A DNA stretch of 64,000 bases from Darksidea phi. Its lineage: Eukaryota > Ascomycota > Dothideomycetes > Pleosporales > Lentitheciaceae. How positions within the stretch are numbered: position 1 is the first letter of the stretch; each line of letters starts with the position of its first letter. A program made the position numbers and the translations under genes. The notes under the pieces are model-generated. The model worked only from the letters and a program-made list of their open reading frames with translations, had not been told where the DNA came from and ran no database searches. The DNA lies in assembly GCA_030770425.1 (NCBI GenBank), contig JASJFT010000103.1, positions 96,495 through 160,494 of the forward strand, in the 5' to 3' direction. Shown one piece after another: positions 33,245 through 45,360 of the stretch.

Positions 33245-34794
33245 TCAAAAATCCATAGCATTCCCTTGCTGCTCTTCCCTCTCCCTCTTGATACTCACCT
33301 GCTCCCTCTCCTCTTTTAAAAGACTTGATACAAATGTCTTGTAGTAATCAATAAAAGGTTTCAGACTTGTCTTCTCCCAGTCATGTACCTTCTGTTCGCC
33401 CTCCTCGCCCTCCCACTCATCAATTTCCACCAGGAGCTGTGTGACGGTCGGCACAGCGAGCGGATCGAACTCCTCTACTTTGGTCGGATCAATTGGCACA
33501 CAGACGCGGCCTGTAGCCGGGTGTACAACGAATGGCGATTTCAGCAAATGGTTCAGTTTCTTGGACACATCGGCATCTAGACGCGGGTAGGTGTATTCCA
33601 GCACGATATCTTGTTTTGCTTCAAGTAGGTCTTTCGAGCTTTTTGACATCGCGCCGGATTTGGCAACACTGTCGATGTCGGCCCATTTCGAGGCGCTTGG
33701 TCGCGAGGGTGAAGAATCCCATTTCTTTTGTAGGGCTGCGCGGAGGGTAGGGTCTGGGATGAGATTGAGTAGATGCTCCGACTTCTCTTCTGCCCAAGGA
33801 TCTTGTTCGACAAGAATGGTAGTCTGGAAGTGCTCTTTGAGGATGTTAAGGCTGCGCTCGAGGTGTGGGTGTAGTGGCCTGCGGATATTTACTCTTTTGC
33901 CACCTTGGTCGCCCCCCTTGAGCAGCTCGAAGTAGCCTGCTAACGAGCGTCGCCTGTTGTCGTCCATTTCGCGTGCTTTTTTGTCGCTGACCCATGCGTG
34001 GGCTCCTCGTCGTCCCGAGTAGACCCACAGGATGTGTTTGAAGCCAAAGTCGTCTCGCAGCGCTATGTCGACAACTTTGATCGCCATTGTAATGAATGCC
34101 CAGCATTTGTGGCAAACTTTCGCACCCGTACAACACGTTCGGATCTCATCGTAATCGTTCATATCAATATCGAAAATGAGCTCTCTCGAAATCGGGCGGA
34201 ACGCGCTGGCTTTCCGCAGGGTCTTGCGATCGCGCGGATTGGTGGAGTACACAGGCCCGATATCAAAACGTGGCGGCACTTCTTTAATGCAGTGTTTACG
34301 AAATACGTCGGCGGTGGGAAAAGACTGGTATCGTACGAGCGCATCGTTTTGGAGTGTGAAGGCGAACTCACGGTGTGCGAAATCAGGACTGGGGATGACG
34401 GAGTGGTTAAGCCAGTGGAAGAAGTGTCGGAAGGGGAAAAGGCGTTGGTAAAAGGCTCGCATGACGTCTGGGTCCGAGAAGGATGATCTATCGGATATCT
34501 TGCTAAGAATGGTCAGTATCTGGAGATTCAGCAGATGGATGTAGCATACAATGCCTTTGGCTGCGAGACGTCCTCCTCAGACTTGATCGGGGCACTGGAG
34601 GGGAACTCCTGGTCTGAATCTCCATCGTCAAAGAGATCCTCCAAGTCCGTCTTCGCCTTGTCGACTTCTGCAGGACTGGGTGCATCTTCCATGGCGATAT
34701 CTTGGGAATCGGGTTCAGGCTTGGTTGTCGCCTGCGACATGGTTTGCGAAGAATCATCCACAGACGGCGACTCTGGCATTGTTGAGTGTGGCAT
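33245..34794 (-). CDS. PRI1: DNA primase small catalytic subunit
   Basis: Exons 34794-34550 and 34502-33245 are joined across a 47-nt intron and give 500 residues. Catalytic subunit of the Pol alpha-primase complex, which makes the RNA primer in the nucleus. The join yields DRSSFSDPDVMRAFYQRLFP, leading into HWLNHS and FAHREFAFTL, both family signatures. The active-site triad region is FDIDMNDYDEIR (two Asp in DxD), and the zinc knuckle is CCTGAKVCHKCW. The nucleotide-binding SGRRGAHAWVSD is intact. The first 80 residues are acidic and low complexity (DLFDDGDSDQEF), longer than in human PRIM1 but usual in fungi. Head to head with the DUF1917 gene over 244 bp. Confidence 0.95.
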
Positions 34795-35038
34795 CTTGGA
34801 ATGCTATGCTGTTTCTCCGCGGTCGATTGTTGTGGGTAGGTAACAACTTGTAGTGCGAAGGCCGTCTCAGGGACGTGTCTTTGTTAGCGCGTCGCGCCTC
34901 GCGTAAAGAGGCGGAGGTCCCTGTCAGCCATCACGGCTTAGTCTGGACATGATAGGCCGCGCCAAGCAAGTGACGATGCGCAAACCTCCACCTTATCCTA
35001 AGCCTAGGCGATGAATTACGTCGTCTCACAAAGTGAAG
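34795..35038. promoter_or_regulatory. Shared divergent promoter, PRI1 / DUF1917
   Basis: 244 bp between start codons. The sequence is CpG-rich, with GCGTCGCGCC-like text near 34889 reminiscent of an ACGCGT/MCB-type context, but no exact MCB site was seen. Confidence 0.5.
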
Positions 35039-36172
35039 ATGGGGGAGGAGGACATGGTTGCGGGGGACGGATGGATTTCCGATGAATCAAGCTTCTATGG
35101 TACGTGCCTACTCTGAATGGTTGCCTTCACTCCCCCTTCCTCCCCTCGCAGTATCCGTCTTTCGGTTTCCGTCTATCCTCTCTTGTGCCTTGGATGCTGA
35201 CCCTAGTTCCAGGCGACAAAGATGTGCAAATGCGACTTGATTCACTGTGCGAACAATACAAACCCAGTGAATACTGGGCGAGGCACAAGGAGGAGTTGAA
35301 TGACATCATCGTAGAAACAAGAGCACGCACATTGCCGTCGTCGCCCCCAACTGAGCTTATCAATCATGGACAAGGTCGATCTGACTGTTGGCAACTGGGA
35401 GAAAGTACACAGGACTTTATCAGACGGCTGCCACCCCTTACAACCCCTCGTACGACCTGCGAATGGATCTGGGTCCACAATCCGCACCTTCAAGGTCGTG
35501 CGTCGAGCCGCCCCGCCGAGTTCATGTCTCGCGGACAAGCACTGCTCCAGCAGAGCCTCGAAACCCGTAACAATATCCAAGCCAATGGCGCCTACAATTC
35601 AAAGACAACCACATCACAAATGCTAAATCAGGAGAGCAAACTCCTTCAGCGACGCATCTCTGACCTAGCGGCGGAGACCAATGTTTTATCCGGAAAGGTC
35701 GGTGTACACGTACTTTTGACGCAAACTACGCTAACGTCGCCGGCAGTGGATGCTGTTCCCAGAATTGACAGATCTATCGCGTATGTGGCGCCTCGTGGTT
35801 GATGGTGTAATCAATAATCGTCTCGGCCCTACGGCAAAAGTTGCGCCCAACGACGGACGCCCCGGCGCTCGTCTGATCTGTGTCTATACCAAAGACTTCA
35901 GAGACAAAGAGGACATTTTACGGGTCCTCCAAGAGCTCGTCTCCATGGGCATAGCCGGCATCGAAAGACCAATTTACTACAAATCGGACCCGTACACGCT
36001 ACTTGAAATCTACAGGGAGACAGCAGCTGAATACGGTCTCCAGGCGAGCCTGTACTCCAGCCAGAAGCTGTTGACCGAGACCGACCTTGTAAAGTTGGCG
36101 CCTACGCCTCCAGAAGAAACAATCGACCCCGACCGGTTTCGTAAATACCATGACCTAATGGATCTAGACTAA
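35039..36172 (+). CDS. DUF1917 (BLES03/C11orf68-like) protein
   Basis: Three exons, 35039-35099, 35213-35697 and 35747-36172, give 323 residues. The family has an eIF4E-like fold; its function is unknown. After a short acidic N-terminus (DESSFYGDKD) comes a helical segment, then the fold: RTTCEWIWVHNPHL, a variable Ser/Gln linker, and after intron 2 WMLFPE and WRLVVDGVINNRLGPTAKVA. Further on are RLICVYTKDFRDKEDILRVL and PIYYKSDPYTLLEIYRETA, the most conserved stretches. Intron 1 (113 nt) is longer than usual here. The tail ends KYHDLMDLD. I am confident of the family and cannot state a role. Sharing a promoter with a replication gene is suggestive at most. Confidence 0.85.
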
Positions 36173-38080
36173 CATGCCATTGCCCGGATGGGCAACATAT
36201 TGTACTCCGTCCTGATCTACAATACGACGTCCTATCCGGCTGTAGAGCTGCGCGGGGGATGCGCCTTTTTAGCTGCTTTACGTGGATTATCGTTCAACTG
36301 AGCAGTTTCTATTTACTTGCTCAAAATACAATGACTACTTTCTCTCACACTTCGGACCACTCAGGTACTCTCCGTGTTTCTTCGTACTTCAATCTCCTAG
36401 GACTTTCTTGATTCGGTCGATTTCCACTGAGCACTCGTGCGCAGAAATAGATCTAGATTCCAGAGACTGCCCAGTGCATGGGATGCAACGTAAGAGAAAC
36501 CCCTTTCTAGCCATCACACGGGACCTGGTGCGCAGCTGCAAAGCATTCAGTGCATCAGCCAGCTTAAATTAGTTCTCAATGCAGACTAAATGGAAAAGCG
36601 CATGCGTCTCGACTACCATTCGGCCTCTACCGCATTATTTTACGCGCTACTGAAAGATTTTCGACACCGGGAGCTAAAAAGGATTCCATTACTCGATCAT
36701 AACAGAGCCGCCATCAGCAATTGGTCGCTACTTAGCCTTGGTGAACATCAGCGAAAATGCAGCTCGTCGTTGGCCGATGAGACCAAGATGGGTTTTGAAA
36801 TACGGCGGGACGTAACTCTACTCATCGCTTGGTCTACGATGTAAACTGTGTATCCGTCCGTCATAAACAGGCTGTGGCAGAAGATCGTGCACCCGTCCGT
36901 CCCGACGCCCCGGTAGCTTCTAAAGCACGAGAGCAAGCTAGATGTCCGACTCAACTGCTCTCCCCGAACTCTTGCCGAAGCTGTTTAACCAGACTGACTT
37001 AGTGGCGTTAAGAGAAGCTACTGGACATCATCCGGCTACCTCCGATAGAGTTCCACAACGCAGTTGTTGCGCTGTAAGCCGGGGTGAGGCGCGTTGAGTT
37101 TCCGTGACTCGATCAGAAAGGTTTCTATCGAGTAATGTAGCTGTCAGGACTATCGCTGACAATTTCCTAAGGCACCACAACCGCCAGGTCCGGCGCTAGC
37201 CCCGAGCAGCATGGCGCCTGCGGCTCGGATTGCGTAAGGCTGCACTGTAAAAAGAAGAATACGACAATGCGCTTGAGTATCAGGAAGAAAGGTGGTGTTG
37301 GAAGTGATCGAGAACGCCGCTGTATCTGGAGTTGATGGACGTCAGGGCCGTCGACGTGCGCTAGTTCTGGCGCTGATCTTCCGGTCTCGGCCTCGAGGCT
37401 GAGACAATATGGGTCCCTGCGTATCATTCCTTATCGTACGCCGCCTCCCATGCCGGCACGCCCACTACGGCTCACCGACACAATCCACCATGAGTTGTGT
37501 TGACGGTGTAACCGAAAAATTTACATGTATCTCGGAAACTTAGTTTAGGCTGTGCTGCATACCGCTAAACTCGCCAGGGCGAGTGTTGGGCAACCCCTAG
37601 GGAGGAGAAGCACAACACTTCGGGGTCCCACGGGAGCCTATACAGTACGCGATGCATGGCCAAGACGTCTTGATAACCTCGCCCTAGGGTATCGGCTCGC
37701 CTACCAATTTCCATCGAGTAACGGCGCTACTCAGCCGACCATGTATCCCCTGGCGCTATTCTCGCATATTCCGGGGACGGCGAGATCTCACGTCGGCAAT
37801 ATTATGGTTGCATGGTTGGTATCCACCGATTGATAAGGGCGTCTGCACCCCGGATTCTTTGACAAGTTGGGTTTCTCATTATTCGTTTCTTTGTCTGTTC
37901 CGAGTCGTTACCCAGAGCGAACAGACTTCTATCTTGCTTATCTCTTCTGCACTGTCCACGGACTTTACGCGCAGCTAGCGAGCCCATCGTCTGCTAACAG
38001 TTCTTCACTTCCTGCGATCGGACCCTCTATTGCTCTACTTGCATACTCCTGTCGTTAGTCACTATACGAAGTTCTTGAAC
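36173..38080. other. Gene-free 1.9-kb region upstream of allantoinase
   Basis: Both strands show only short frames with no recognisable domain. The text between about 36600 and 37850 has scattered stops in all frames and no long open stretch. It may contain a decayed mobile element, but no terminal repeats, target-site duplications or protein similarity could be found by eye. The last 200 bp should contain the allantoinase promoter. Confidence 0.55.
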
Positions 38081-39775
38081 ATGGCACCTCACGCAATAAC
38101 CCCTCCACCTATGCCTCACAGCATTCCTGTCCATCCCATCATTGTGATGGCTTCATCGCGAGCTGTGGTGTCCGGTAGCCTGACCGAGGCAACTATTGTT
38201 ATTTCCAGCGTTACGGGCAAAATCACATCCGTCTTTCACTCTGTCCTCCCACCCACAGATTTCCCCGAGGGTACCAGTTACACCGACTACTCGCCTCACA
38301 TCCTGCTCCCTGGTCTAGTAGATGCTCATGTACATCTCAATGAGCCCGGCCGAACAGAGTGGGAAGGTTTCTGGACTGGCACCCGAGCTGCCGCATTTGG
38401 GGGCGTCACCACTGTTGTCGATATGCCTCTTAATGCTATACCTCCAACCACGACGGTGGAAAACTTGAAAATCAAGGTAGAGGCTGCAGAGGGCAAGTGT
38501 TGGGTCGACGTTGGCTTTTACGGAGGCATAGTCCCAGGTAACTCTGGTGACCTGAAGGCACTCGTCAAGAAAGGTGTGAGGGGCTTTAAGGGCTTCTTGA
38601 TCAACAGTGGTGTATGACTGCCCTCTCTCACGAACGGAGCCATATCTAATATTAACTTCGTAACAGGTCGAAGAGTTCCCGGCTGTCACCTCGACCGACA
38701 TCGAGCTTGCCCTCACCGAGCTAAAGGACTCGGCCACAACCCTCATGTTCCACGCCGAAATGATCCCGCCTATCACCGACTCCGTAGGAGATGATGTCCA
38801 ACGTTCTCACCCACCTCTCGCACCTTCCGGTCCCCTGACAGAGTATTCCACCTTCCTAGACTCCCGCCCACCATCCTTCGAGACCTACGCTATCGCCGAG
38901 ATTCTGTCCCTCGCCCATCTTGCCCCAGATCTTCAACTACACATCGTACATCTTTCTGCCATCGAAGCCATCCCCCTACTCCGGGAAGCCCGGTCAAAGG
39001 GCGTGAAAATCACCGCTGAGACATGCTTCCACTACCTCACCCTCGCATCTGAGAACATCAAGGCAGGTGACACACGCCACAAGTGCTGCCCACCCATCCG
39101 GTCCCAAACGAACCAAGATGGCCTTTGGGACGAACTCAGTCAGGATAAGGATGAGGGTGTCATCAAAACTGTAGTCTCAGACCACTCGCCGTGCACACCT
39201 GACATCAAACTACTTCCTGCTGCCTTTGCCTCTATGGAGGAAAGCGAAAGGAAAGAGAGCAACGGAAAGGACTGCGACAGCTCAGAATGCGAAGAAGAGG
39301 GGCCGGAGAAGAAAGGCGACTTCTTCGGTGCTTGGGGTGGTATCTCCAGCGTCGGTCTTGGACTTCCTATCCTGTGGACAGAAGGCACACGCCGAAACAA
39401 GGAATTTTCCGTCGAGGAAATCGTGCGTTGGTGCTCTAAGAATACTGCCAAGCAAGTGGGTCTGGAGCGCAGCAAGGGCGATTTAGGCGTTGGGTTTGAT
39501 GCTGACATTGTCGTCTTTGACGACGTGGCGGAGTTCATAGCAAGTTACCTTATTACGGGCCATAAGTTGATGTGAATGCTAACAGACTGCAGGTCGAGCC
39601 TAGTACCATGCTCTTTAGAAACAAAGTCTCGCCCTACCAAAATAAGACGCTCAGGGGCGTTGTCCGCGAGACCTGGCTGCGTGGTCAGCGCATCTACACG
39701 CGGTCGGACGGTTTCGCAGAGAAGACGGGCCCACAGGGCAAACTGTTGCTAGAACCGAGAAAGATGAACAAGTAG
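38081..39775 (+). CDS. DAL1: Allantoinase
   Basis: Zinc amidohydrolase that opens allantoin to allantoate in purine catabolism. Exons 38081-38611, 38667-39539 and 39593-39775 give 528 residues, somewhat longer than yeast Dal1. Metal ligands: [20 protein letters not shown] (H-x-H), the carboxylated Lys in RGFKGFLI, His in MFHAEM and LHIVHLS, and Asp in SDHSPCTP. A Ser/Glu/Lys-rich insert of about 30 residues ([15 protein letters not shown]) precedes [15 protein letters not shown]. Intron 2 is GC-AG (GCAAGT...TGCAG, branch TGCTAAC); no GT donor fits. The protein ends RKMNK, so no peroxisomal PTS1 is present. Expected to be induced by purines or derepressed on poor nitrogen, but no GATA cluster was assigned. 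Confidence 0.95.
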
Positions 39776-40268
39776 GAGGTGAAATCATTTACTGGTGAGA
39801 TTGTCGGTGGTCTAGACGGGTCAATGCAAATAGATCGTTGCATACGGTGTTATACATAGCGTGCATTGGAGGATTCTGACTCTGACTGGGGCTTTTGTGG
39901 GGAGAATTGCTTTTTTGGGTTTCCATAGTATCATAGACTTTAGGCGTTTGTAGTTCAACCCACTCAACAGATAAGGATCACGCCGTAGAGTAGCTCTCTG
40001 TAAGGGCGGGCGCCCTAGGTAGCATATACAAGACGTGGAAGAAAACAGTCATCGAATTGTGTTTGGATTGGGGAGATTCGCTAACGGGAGTAGTCTTCTC
40101 GAAGTTGCAGATGGTCAGAAGTGTTTCATAGATAACACAAGAGTGGAAAGCTATGCTACATACCCCACGCTTGCCCTAGCATTTACGGTCCCTAAGTATA
40201 CACACAATTATCGTTATACAACGCCTGTCTGGAATGTCGACATCCCAGCGTCCCGCCGCGTACACCAT
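39776..40268. other. Convergent 3' region (allantoinase / PHB2)
   Basis: 493 bp between convergent stop codons, nothing recognised. Confidence 0.5.
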
Positions 40269-41310
40269 CTATTTGGCCCTCTTCTCCTTGTCCGAAGCTG
40301 TTTGGCTGATATTGAGACCCAAACCCGTCGCATCCAAATACACCTTGTTTTGCGATTGCTGGAGAATCTGGGCAATACTCTTCGCGTTCTCAAACTCCCT
40401 GAGGTCGACATACGACCTCGACTTCTTGATGGCGTCACCAATAAGCTCGGCGGAGCGTGCCTCACCCTGGGCGCGGACGACGGTGGCCTGTTTCTCCTGG
40501 CGGGCTTTGTCAACAACGAAGGCGGCTCGCTGGGCCTCTTGCTGGGCAACTTGCTTGGCCTCAACGGCGGCGGTGAATTCGGGGGAGAAGGCGAGGTGCT
40601 AGCATGGTTAGTTATTGCGACAGGTGGTGTAAGATGCGATGTACGTACCGTTAACGACACATCATCCAGCATAATGTTGAACCTAGCTGCTCTCCGCACC
40701 AGATTGTCCCTCACCAGCCGACTCACGTTCTCACGCTGCGTGATCAACTGGCTCGCATTGAACTGTGCAACAACACTCTTGAGCACCTCGTTTACAATCG
40801 ACGGTAGCACCCTCTCATCGTAGTCAGTACCGAGGGTACGGTAGATTTGCGGCAGGGCGTCGACGCGCGGTCGGGAGAGCACACGGCAAGTTATGTTGAC
40901 CATCTGCAGGTCCTTGGTGCCGGTGAGGGAGGCGACATTTCGGGGCTTCGCGCGCACATCATATGTGATGGGTGTTTCGAACCAGGGTACACGGAAGTGG
41001 GTGCCTTCGCTGTAGATTTCCTTCTGCACACCACCTATCCGGGTGTACTTGATGGCTCGGTGACCTCCGTCGACTGGCCAGTATTAGCATCATCTAGCAT
41101 CCTTCCGAGACGGACACGCGGGGCCCCATGGAGCAACTCACCGTTGAACAGGGCATTGTTGGCCAGATAGAATCCACCACCGAGCAGGAGCAGGCCCACG
41201 GCACCTCCGATGGAGCCTTTGGGGGGCCCTCCGCCGCCGCCACCGAATCGAGCGCCGCGTCGCGTAATCTCCGTCTGCAGGCGCTGCCAGGCTTCCTTTG
41301 GGTCGGTCAT
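40269..41310 (-). CDS. PHB2: Prohibitin-2
   Basis: Exons 41310-41142, 41073-40649 and 40598-40269 (introns of 68 and 50 nt) give 307 residues, against 310 in yeast Phb2. It forms ring complexes with Phb1 in the mitochondrial inner membrane that scaffold proteases and stabilise cristae. The N-terminus [15 protein letters not shown] leads through a Gly-rich linker ([11 protein letters not shown]) to a single membrane anchor, [20 protein letters not shown] at about 35-55. The SPFH/band-7 domain follows: [40 protein letters not shown] and [21 protein letters not shown] long coiled coil ([20 protein letters not shown]) ends in DKEKRAK. The frame continues upstream of the chosen Met, but that extension is not conserved. 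Confidence 0.96.
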
Positions 41311-42040
41311 GTTTGCGAGGCGTTGGAGGGTTGGAGCGACGATGGGGGCGGTGAAGATGGCGAGGGAGCTCAAGAGCTGGAGAGCTGGTGGTGGTGAAAA
41401 GAATCTCGGCGGAACCAGAGCTCCGCGATGCAAGGATCATGTCGCCAAGACCGACCCCGGATGCGCGTCATTGCTCCAGATGTCCAGAGGTACCCTTCCG
41501 GCACACTTGTGATACGCAACCCCTCCACATCCAACGCTGAAGTGCTTCTCACGGTCGTGAAGCTCGCCCGCTGGTCCCAGTACGCGTCTTCTCGCCGTCT
41601 TGGCCGTGGTGTCTCAAGCGGGTTCAATTCTGGGGTGCACGGTCCGCCCAATCAATGCCGCAGAGTGAGCGTCTTAAGCACAGCTGTCCAAAAGCTCTCC
41701 AGATATTCCAGACATCTGACTCGGCACGACGTATATATTGTCGACACAGCTTATATTTTGCGAGCCGGTGTCCATCTGCTTCTCTGCTCCCGCTATCCGT
41801 CTGAGACGCCCGCCTTTGAAGTGCCACGACGCACATATATCCGCCAGTGTCGCGTGGTTGCTGGTGTGACGGAGCTACTTGTATTGAGTGCTCAAGTACG
41901 CTTTTCTTCCACCACCACCATCGAGACATGTCCTGACAACGCCGTGCAGCCTGAGCGATTGCGCCTCGACGCTGCTCCTCGATAGCCTCCGCCCTCTCCA
42001 GCCACGATCCGTGGCCAGCGCATTCGCGCCCCGCATCGCC
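41311..42040. other. Divergent intergenic region, PHB2 / L-type lectin
   Basis: 730 bp between start codons. Open frames cross it on both strands, but none has family character. Pyrimidine-rich leader sequence precedes the lectin start. Confidence 0.5.
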
Positions 42041-43480
42041 ATGTACATCGCGTCGTCGACTCTCCGCACCGTGGCGTGGGCAGCCCTCGCCCTGTCCACA
42101 GCACGAGCACAGTACATAATAGACAACCTGAGTTTTGGTCAGAAGGAAGGCGAGCCAATCTCCCCGAATCTGCGCGCAGTCCCCCACTTCAACATCAAAG
42201 GCGATGGCTGGGATCCGGAAATCCTCTCCGACCGTGTTATGCTCACGCCGCCATGGCCGGGCAACAGGCGCGGCGCCATGTGGAGCGAAGACCCGCTGCA
42301 TCACAAAGGCGACTGGACGGCCGAGCTGCACTTCCGCGCATCGGGTATGGAGCGCGGAGGCGGGAACCTGCAGCTCTGGTACACAAAAGAGTCACAGAAG
42401 AACCAAGTCCCCGCGAGCTTGTACACAGCCCCCAAGTTCGACGGTCTCGTATTAGTGGTGGACCAGTATGAGGGGCGTGGAGGATCGGTGCGTGGCTTCT
42501 TGAATGCCGGAAACGTCGACATCAAAGCCCATCCAGACCCAGACACGCTGGCATTTGGCCAATGCAGCTATGCTTACCGGAACCTAGGCAGGCTGAGCAT
42601 CATCAGCCTCAAGCAGGCCAATGGTGTCTTCGAAGTCAAGATAGATGGCAACCCATGCTTCTCCACCGACAAGGCAAGCCTTCTCCATCACCTGTCGCAC
42701 TCCCATCGAGCTGACGCGCTGCACAGGTCAAACTCCCCGAAGACTACTACTTCGGCATAACTGCCTCCAGCGCCGAGAATCCCGACTCCTTCGAGGTCTA
42801 CAAATTTATCGTCTCCACCACAAACGCCTACACCCGCGAAGAGCCCATCCGCAACTCCCAACCGCCCTCCAACCCCCACGAGCAGCAAAAGACGCACCAG
42901 CAACAAAGACAACAAGCGCAATCCTCCTCCGACTCCAATATTCCTCAAATGCTTGAAGATGTCTTCGCCGCTACCGTTCAATCCCAACAAGACCAGTTCG
43001 CTGACTTGCACAACCGCATCCAAATCATCAACCACCGCGTAAACGCTATGTACGACTTGCTCGAGAAGCACGTTAGAGACCAGGATGAGCGGTACAATCA
43101 TATAATGGCCAGGATGGTGCCAATGCACGACCAAGTGTCAGCGGTGCAGCGGAACGTGGAGAAGGTGGAGCGCACGACGATGGAGACGCTGAGGGATCTA
43201 GAAAGTAAGGACTTTAAAGACATGCTCAAACAGGTGCATGAGTCTATTGAGAGGAGTCACAATGCGCTTGGGACAAGTATGCCTCTGGCTATGGCTACGA
43301 GTGAGTCCCATCTTCCTTCGTGAATGAGAGGCCGCTACTGACGTTCAAACAGTCGCTGGAAAAGAAAGGCCCAGCATGACGACTTTTCTGTTCATCGCGG
43401 TCGCGGTGCAGATCATGATCTTTGGAGCCTGGCAAGTTTATAAGAAAAGGAGGAATAGCGGACCGAAGAAGTTCCTATGA
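42041..43480 (+). CDS. L-type lectin cargo receptor (EMP46/EMP47, ERGIC-53-like)
   Basis: Type I membrane receptor cycling between ER and Golgi that binds glycoproteins. Exons 42041-42673, 42727-43300 and 43353-43480 give 444 residues. Intron 1 is GC-AG (GCAAGC...CACAG). Signal peptide MYIASSTLRTVAWAALALST ends before AQYIID. The leguminous-lectin domain runs to about residue 240, with WTAELHFRASG, FDGLVLVVDQYEG and DYYFGITASSAENPDSFEVY. A Gln-rich linker and a coiled coil (HNRIQIINHRVNAMYDLLEK) come next. One membrane helix, TTFLFIAVAVQIMIFGAWQV, precedes a basic tail ending KKFL, a di-lysine KKxx ER-retrieval signal. The whole layout is as expected for the family. Confidence 0.93.
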
Positions 43481-43708
43481 GGCACCCGGTTGCGCGTACG
43501 ATTTGTAAGCTTTTGCTCGCTGTATCATAGATGGTTTCTCAGTACAGCTTTTTGCCTACGGCACTTGTGGCGTTTTGAGAGTTGGGTGTGGTTAAGTGTA
43601 GTGAGATGGGTTGGGTATGTAGAATTACTTTGATGGAAACATATGAAGCTTACGGTATCATGGTACAATGCAAGAGTATATACAATGGAAGATGGAACAT
43701 GAACTTTT

Positions 43709-45360
43709 CTACAGCATCGGTTTCACCTCGGTCGCTACCTTGAAGTCGGCACCGGTCTTTGACCGAACCTCATCTACCGTCACACCGTCCGCCACCTCAA
43801 TTAGCGTCAGACCTTCTGTAAAATCGACGTCAAACACGCACTACATTTCGGTCAGCAACGTTTCGGTCCCCACGTCCATAGAGTATTGACTCACCAAGTC
43901 TGTAATAATTCGACTCACACATGCCTTTCCCGTCAATGGAAATTCGCACTGCTTGAGGATCTTCGGCCTCCCTTTCTTGTCCGTATGCTCCATTGTGACC
44001 ACTACTTTAGTCGCACTCGGGTTACTGACTAGATCCATTGCACCACCAAAGCCCTTCACTTTACCTGGCAGCATCCAGTTGGCCAAGTCTCCTCTTGCTG
44101 AAACCTGCATCGCGCCCAAGATTGTGAGATCGATTTTACCTGCGCGGATCATACCAAAAGATTCTTCGGAGCCAAATGTTGATGCTCCCGAGAGAAGCGT
44201 GACGGTTTCTTTCCCGGCATTGATAAGGTCTGGGTCCTCGAGGCCTTTCTGCGGGTACGGCCCGAGGCCCAGGATTCCATTCTCTGATTGAAGTTGCAAT
44301 TCAATGGATGGGTCTACAAAAGAGGGTGCAAGCATAGGCATTCCAATACCGAGGTTGGCGTACATCCCGTTCTTGAACTCCTTCGCCGCGCGACGCACAA
44401 TCCGCTCGCGCTTGTTTGCTGTATCGCCTTTGCCAAGCTCACCGACGGCTTCCTCGGGATCCTTCGCATTGACAATCTTCTCAATGTTCTTTTGTGCGGT
44501 GGACTGGATGATGCGATCCACGTAGATTCCGGGCACGTGTACAGCATTGGCCTCCAGATCACCTACTTCAACGATGTGCTCTGCTTCAACAATGGTAACT
44601 TTGGCATTGCGGGCCATGGCGCCATTGAAGTTTTGTGCGGCGAATCGAAATTGGAGATTGCCTAAACGGTCGGCTTTGTAGGCCTTGATGAAGGCGTAGT
44701 CACCCTTGATGGCCTCCTCCATGACGTAAGATTTGCCGGCGAAGACCTTGACATCGCGGGGTGTGCTGTACTGCGCTACAGAGCCATCTTTGTTGTGCTT
44801 GAGTGCGAGTTCACCAGTCTGAACAACAGTGCCGAAAGCTGCAGGCGTGAAGAAGGCGGGTATGCCAGCACCTCCAGCCCTACATCGCTCTGCGAGGGTG
44901 CCTTGCGGTGTGAGCTCGAGCTCTAGTTCACCATGGAGGTACATCTGCTCGAGAACCTTGTTCTCACCGACATAGGATGCGATCATCTTCTTGACTTGTT
45001 TGCTCTCGAGGAGGAGACCGAGACCGCTGCCTACAACGCCGGCGTTGTTTGAGACTGCGGTCAGGCCGGTGATGGAAGGCGTCAATTTTACTTGATTGAT
45101 GAGCGTGTCGGGGACGCCGGAGAGGCCGAAGCCACCGCAAAGGAGAGTGCTGTTTGATTGCATATCTCCAATCGCGGCGGCGGGTGAGGGGTAGATCTTG
45201 TTGATTTCATTACGGCGACGTGTGGTGGAGAAAGCGCGGGCGAGGCTGAGGTATGTCTGTGTTGTGTTAGTTGAACGGGAAAGAAGTTGGGTTGCCATAC
45301 CTTTGTGGTGCTCTGCGAGAAGCATGAAGCTACTCGGACGGTGCGGGCTATTGACGGCAT
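43709..45360 (-). CDS. Succinyl-CoA:3-ketoacid CoA-transferase (SCOT), mitochondrial
   Basis: Transfers CoA from succinyl-CoA to acetoacetate or related acids in the mitochondrial matrix. Exons 45360-45301, 45256-43895 and 43840-43709 give 517 residues, the usual length for the fused alpha+beta enzyme. The start [20 protein letters not shown] is used because it adds a basic presequence that continues in exon 2 as [11 protein letters not shown]. The alpha half contains [16 protein letters not shown]. The beta half holds the catalytic Glu in [17 protein letters not shown] and the C-terminal [20 protein letters not shown] close the fold. The last intron (43894-43841, 54 nt) is in frame up to its TAG acceptor, so a retained transcript would swap the last 43 residues for 17 others. 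Convergent with the lectin gene. Confidence 0.94.

Noticed and set aside
42135..42471. Plus-strand frames within the lectin gene
   Set aside because: Out-of-frame shadows of the lectin coding exon.
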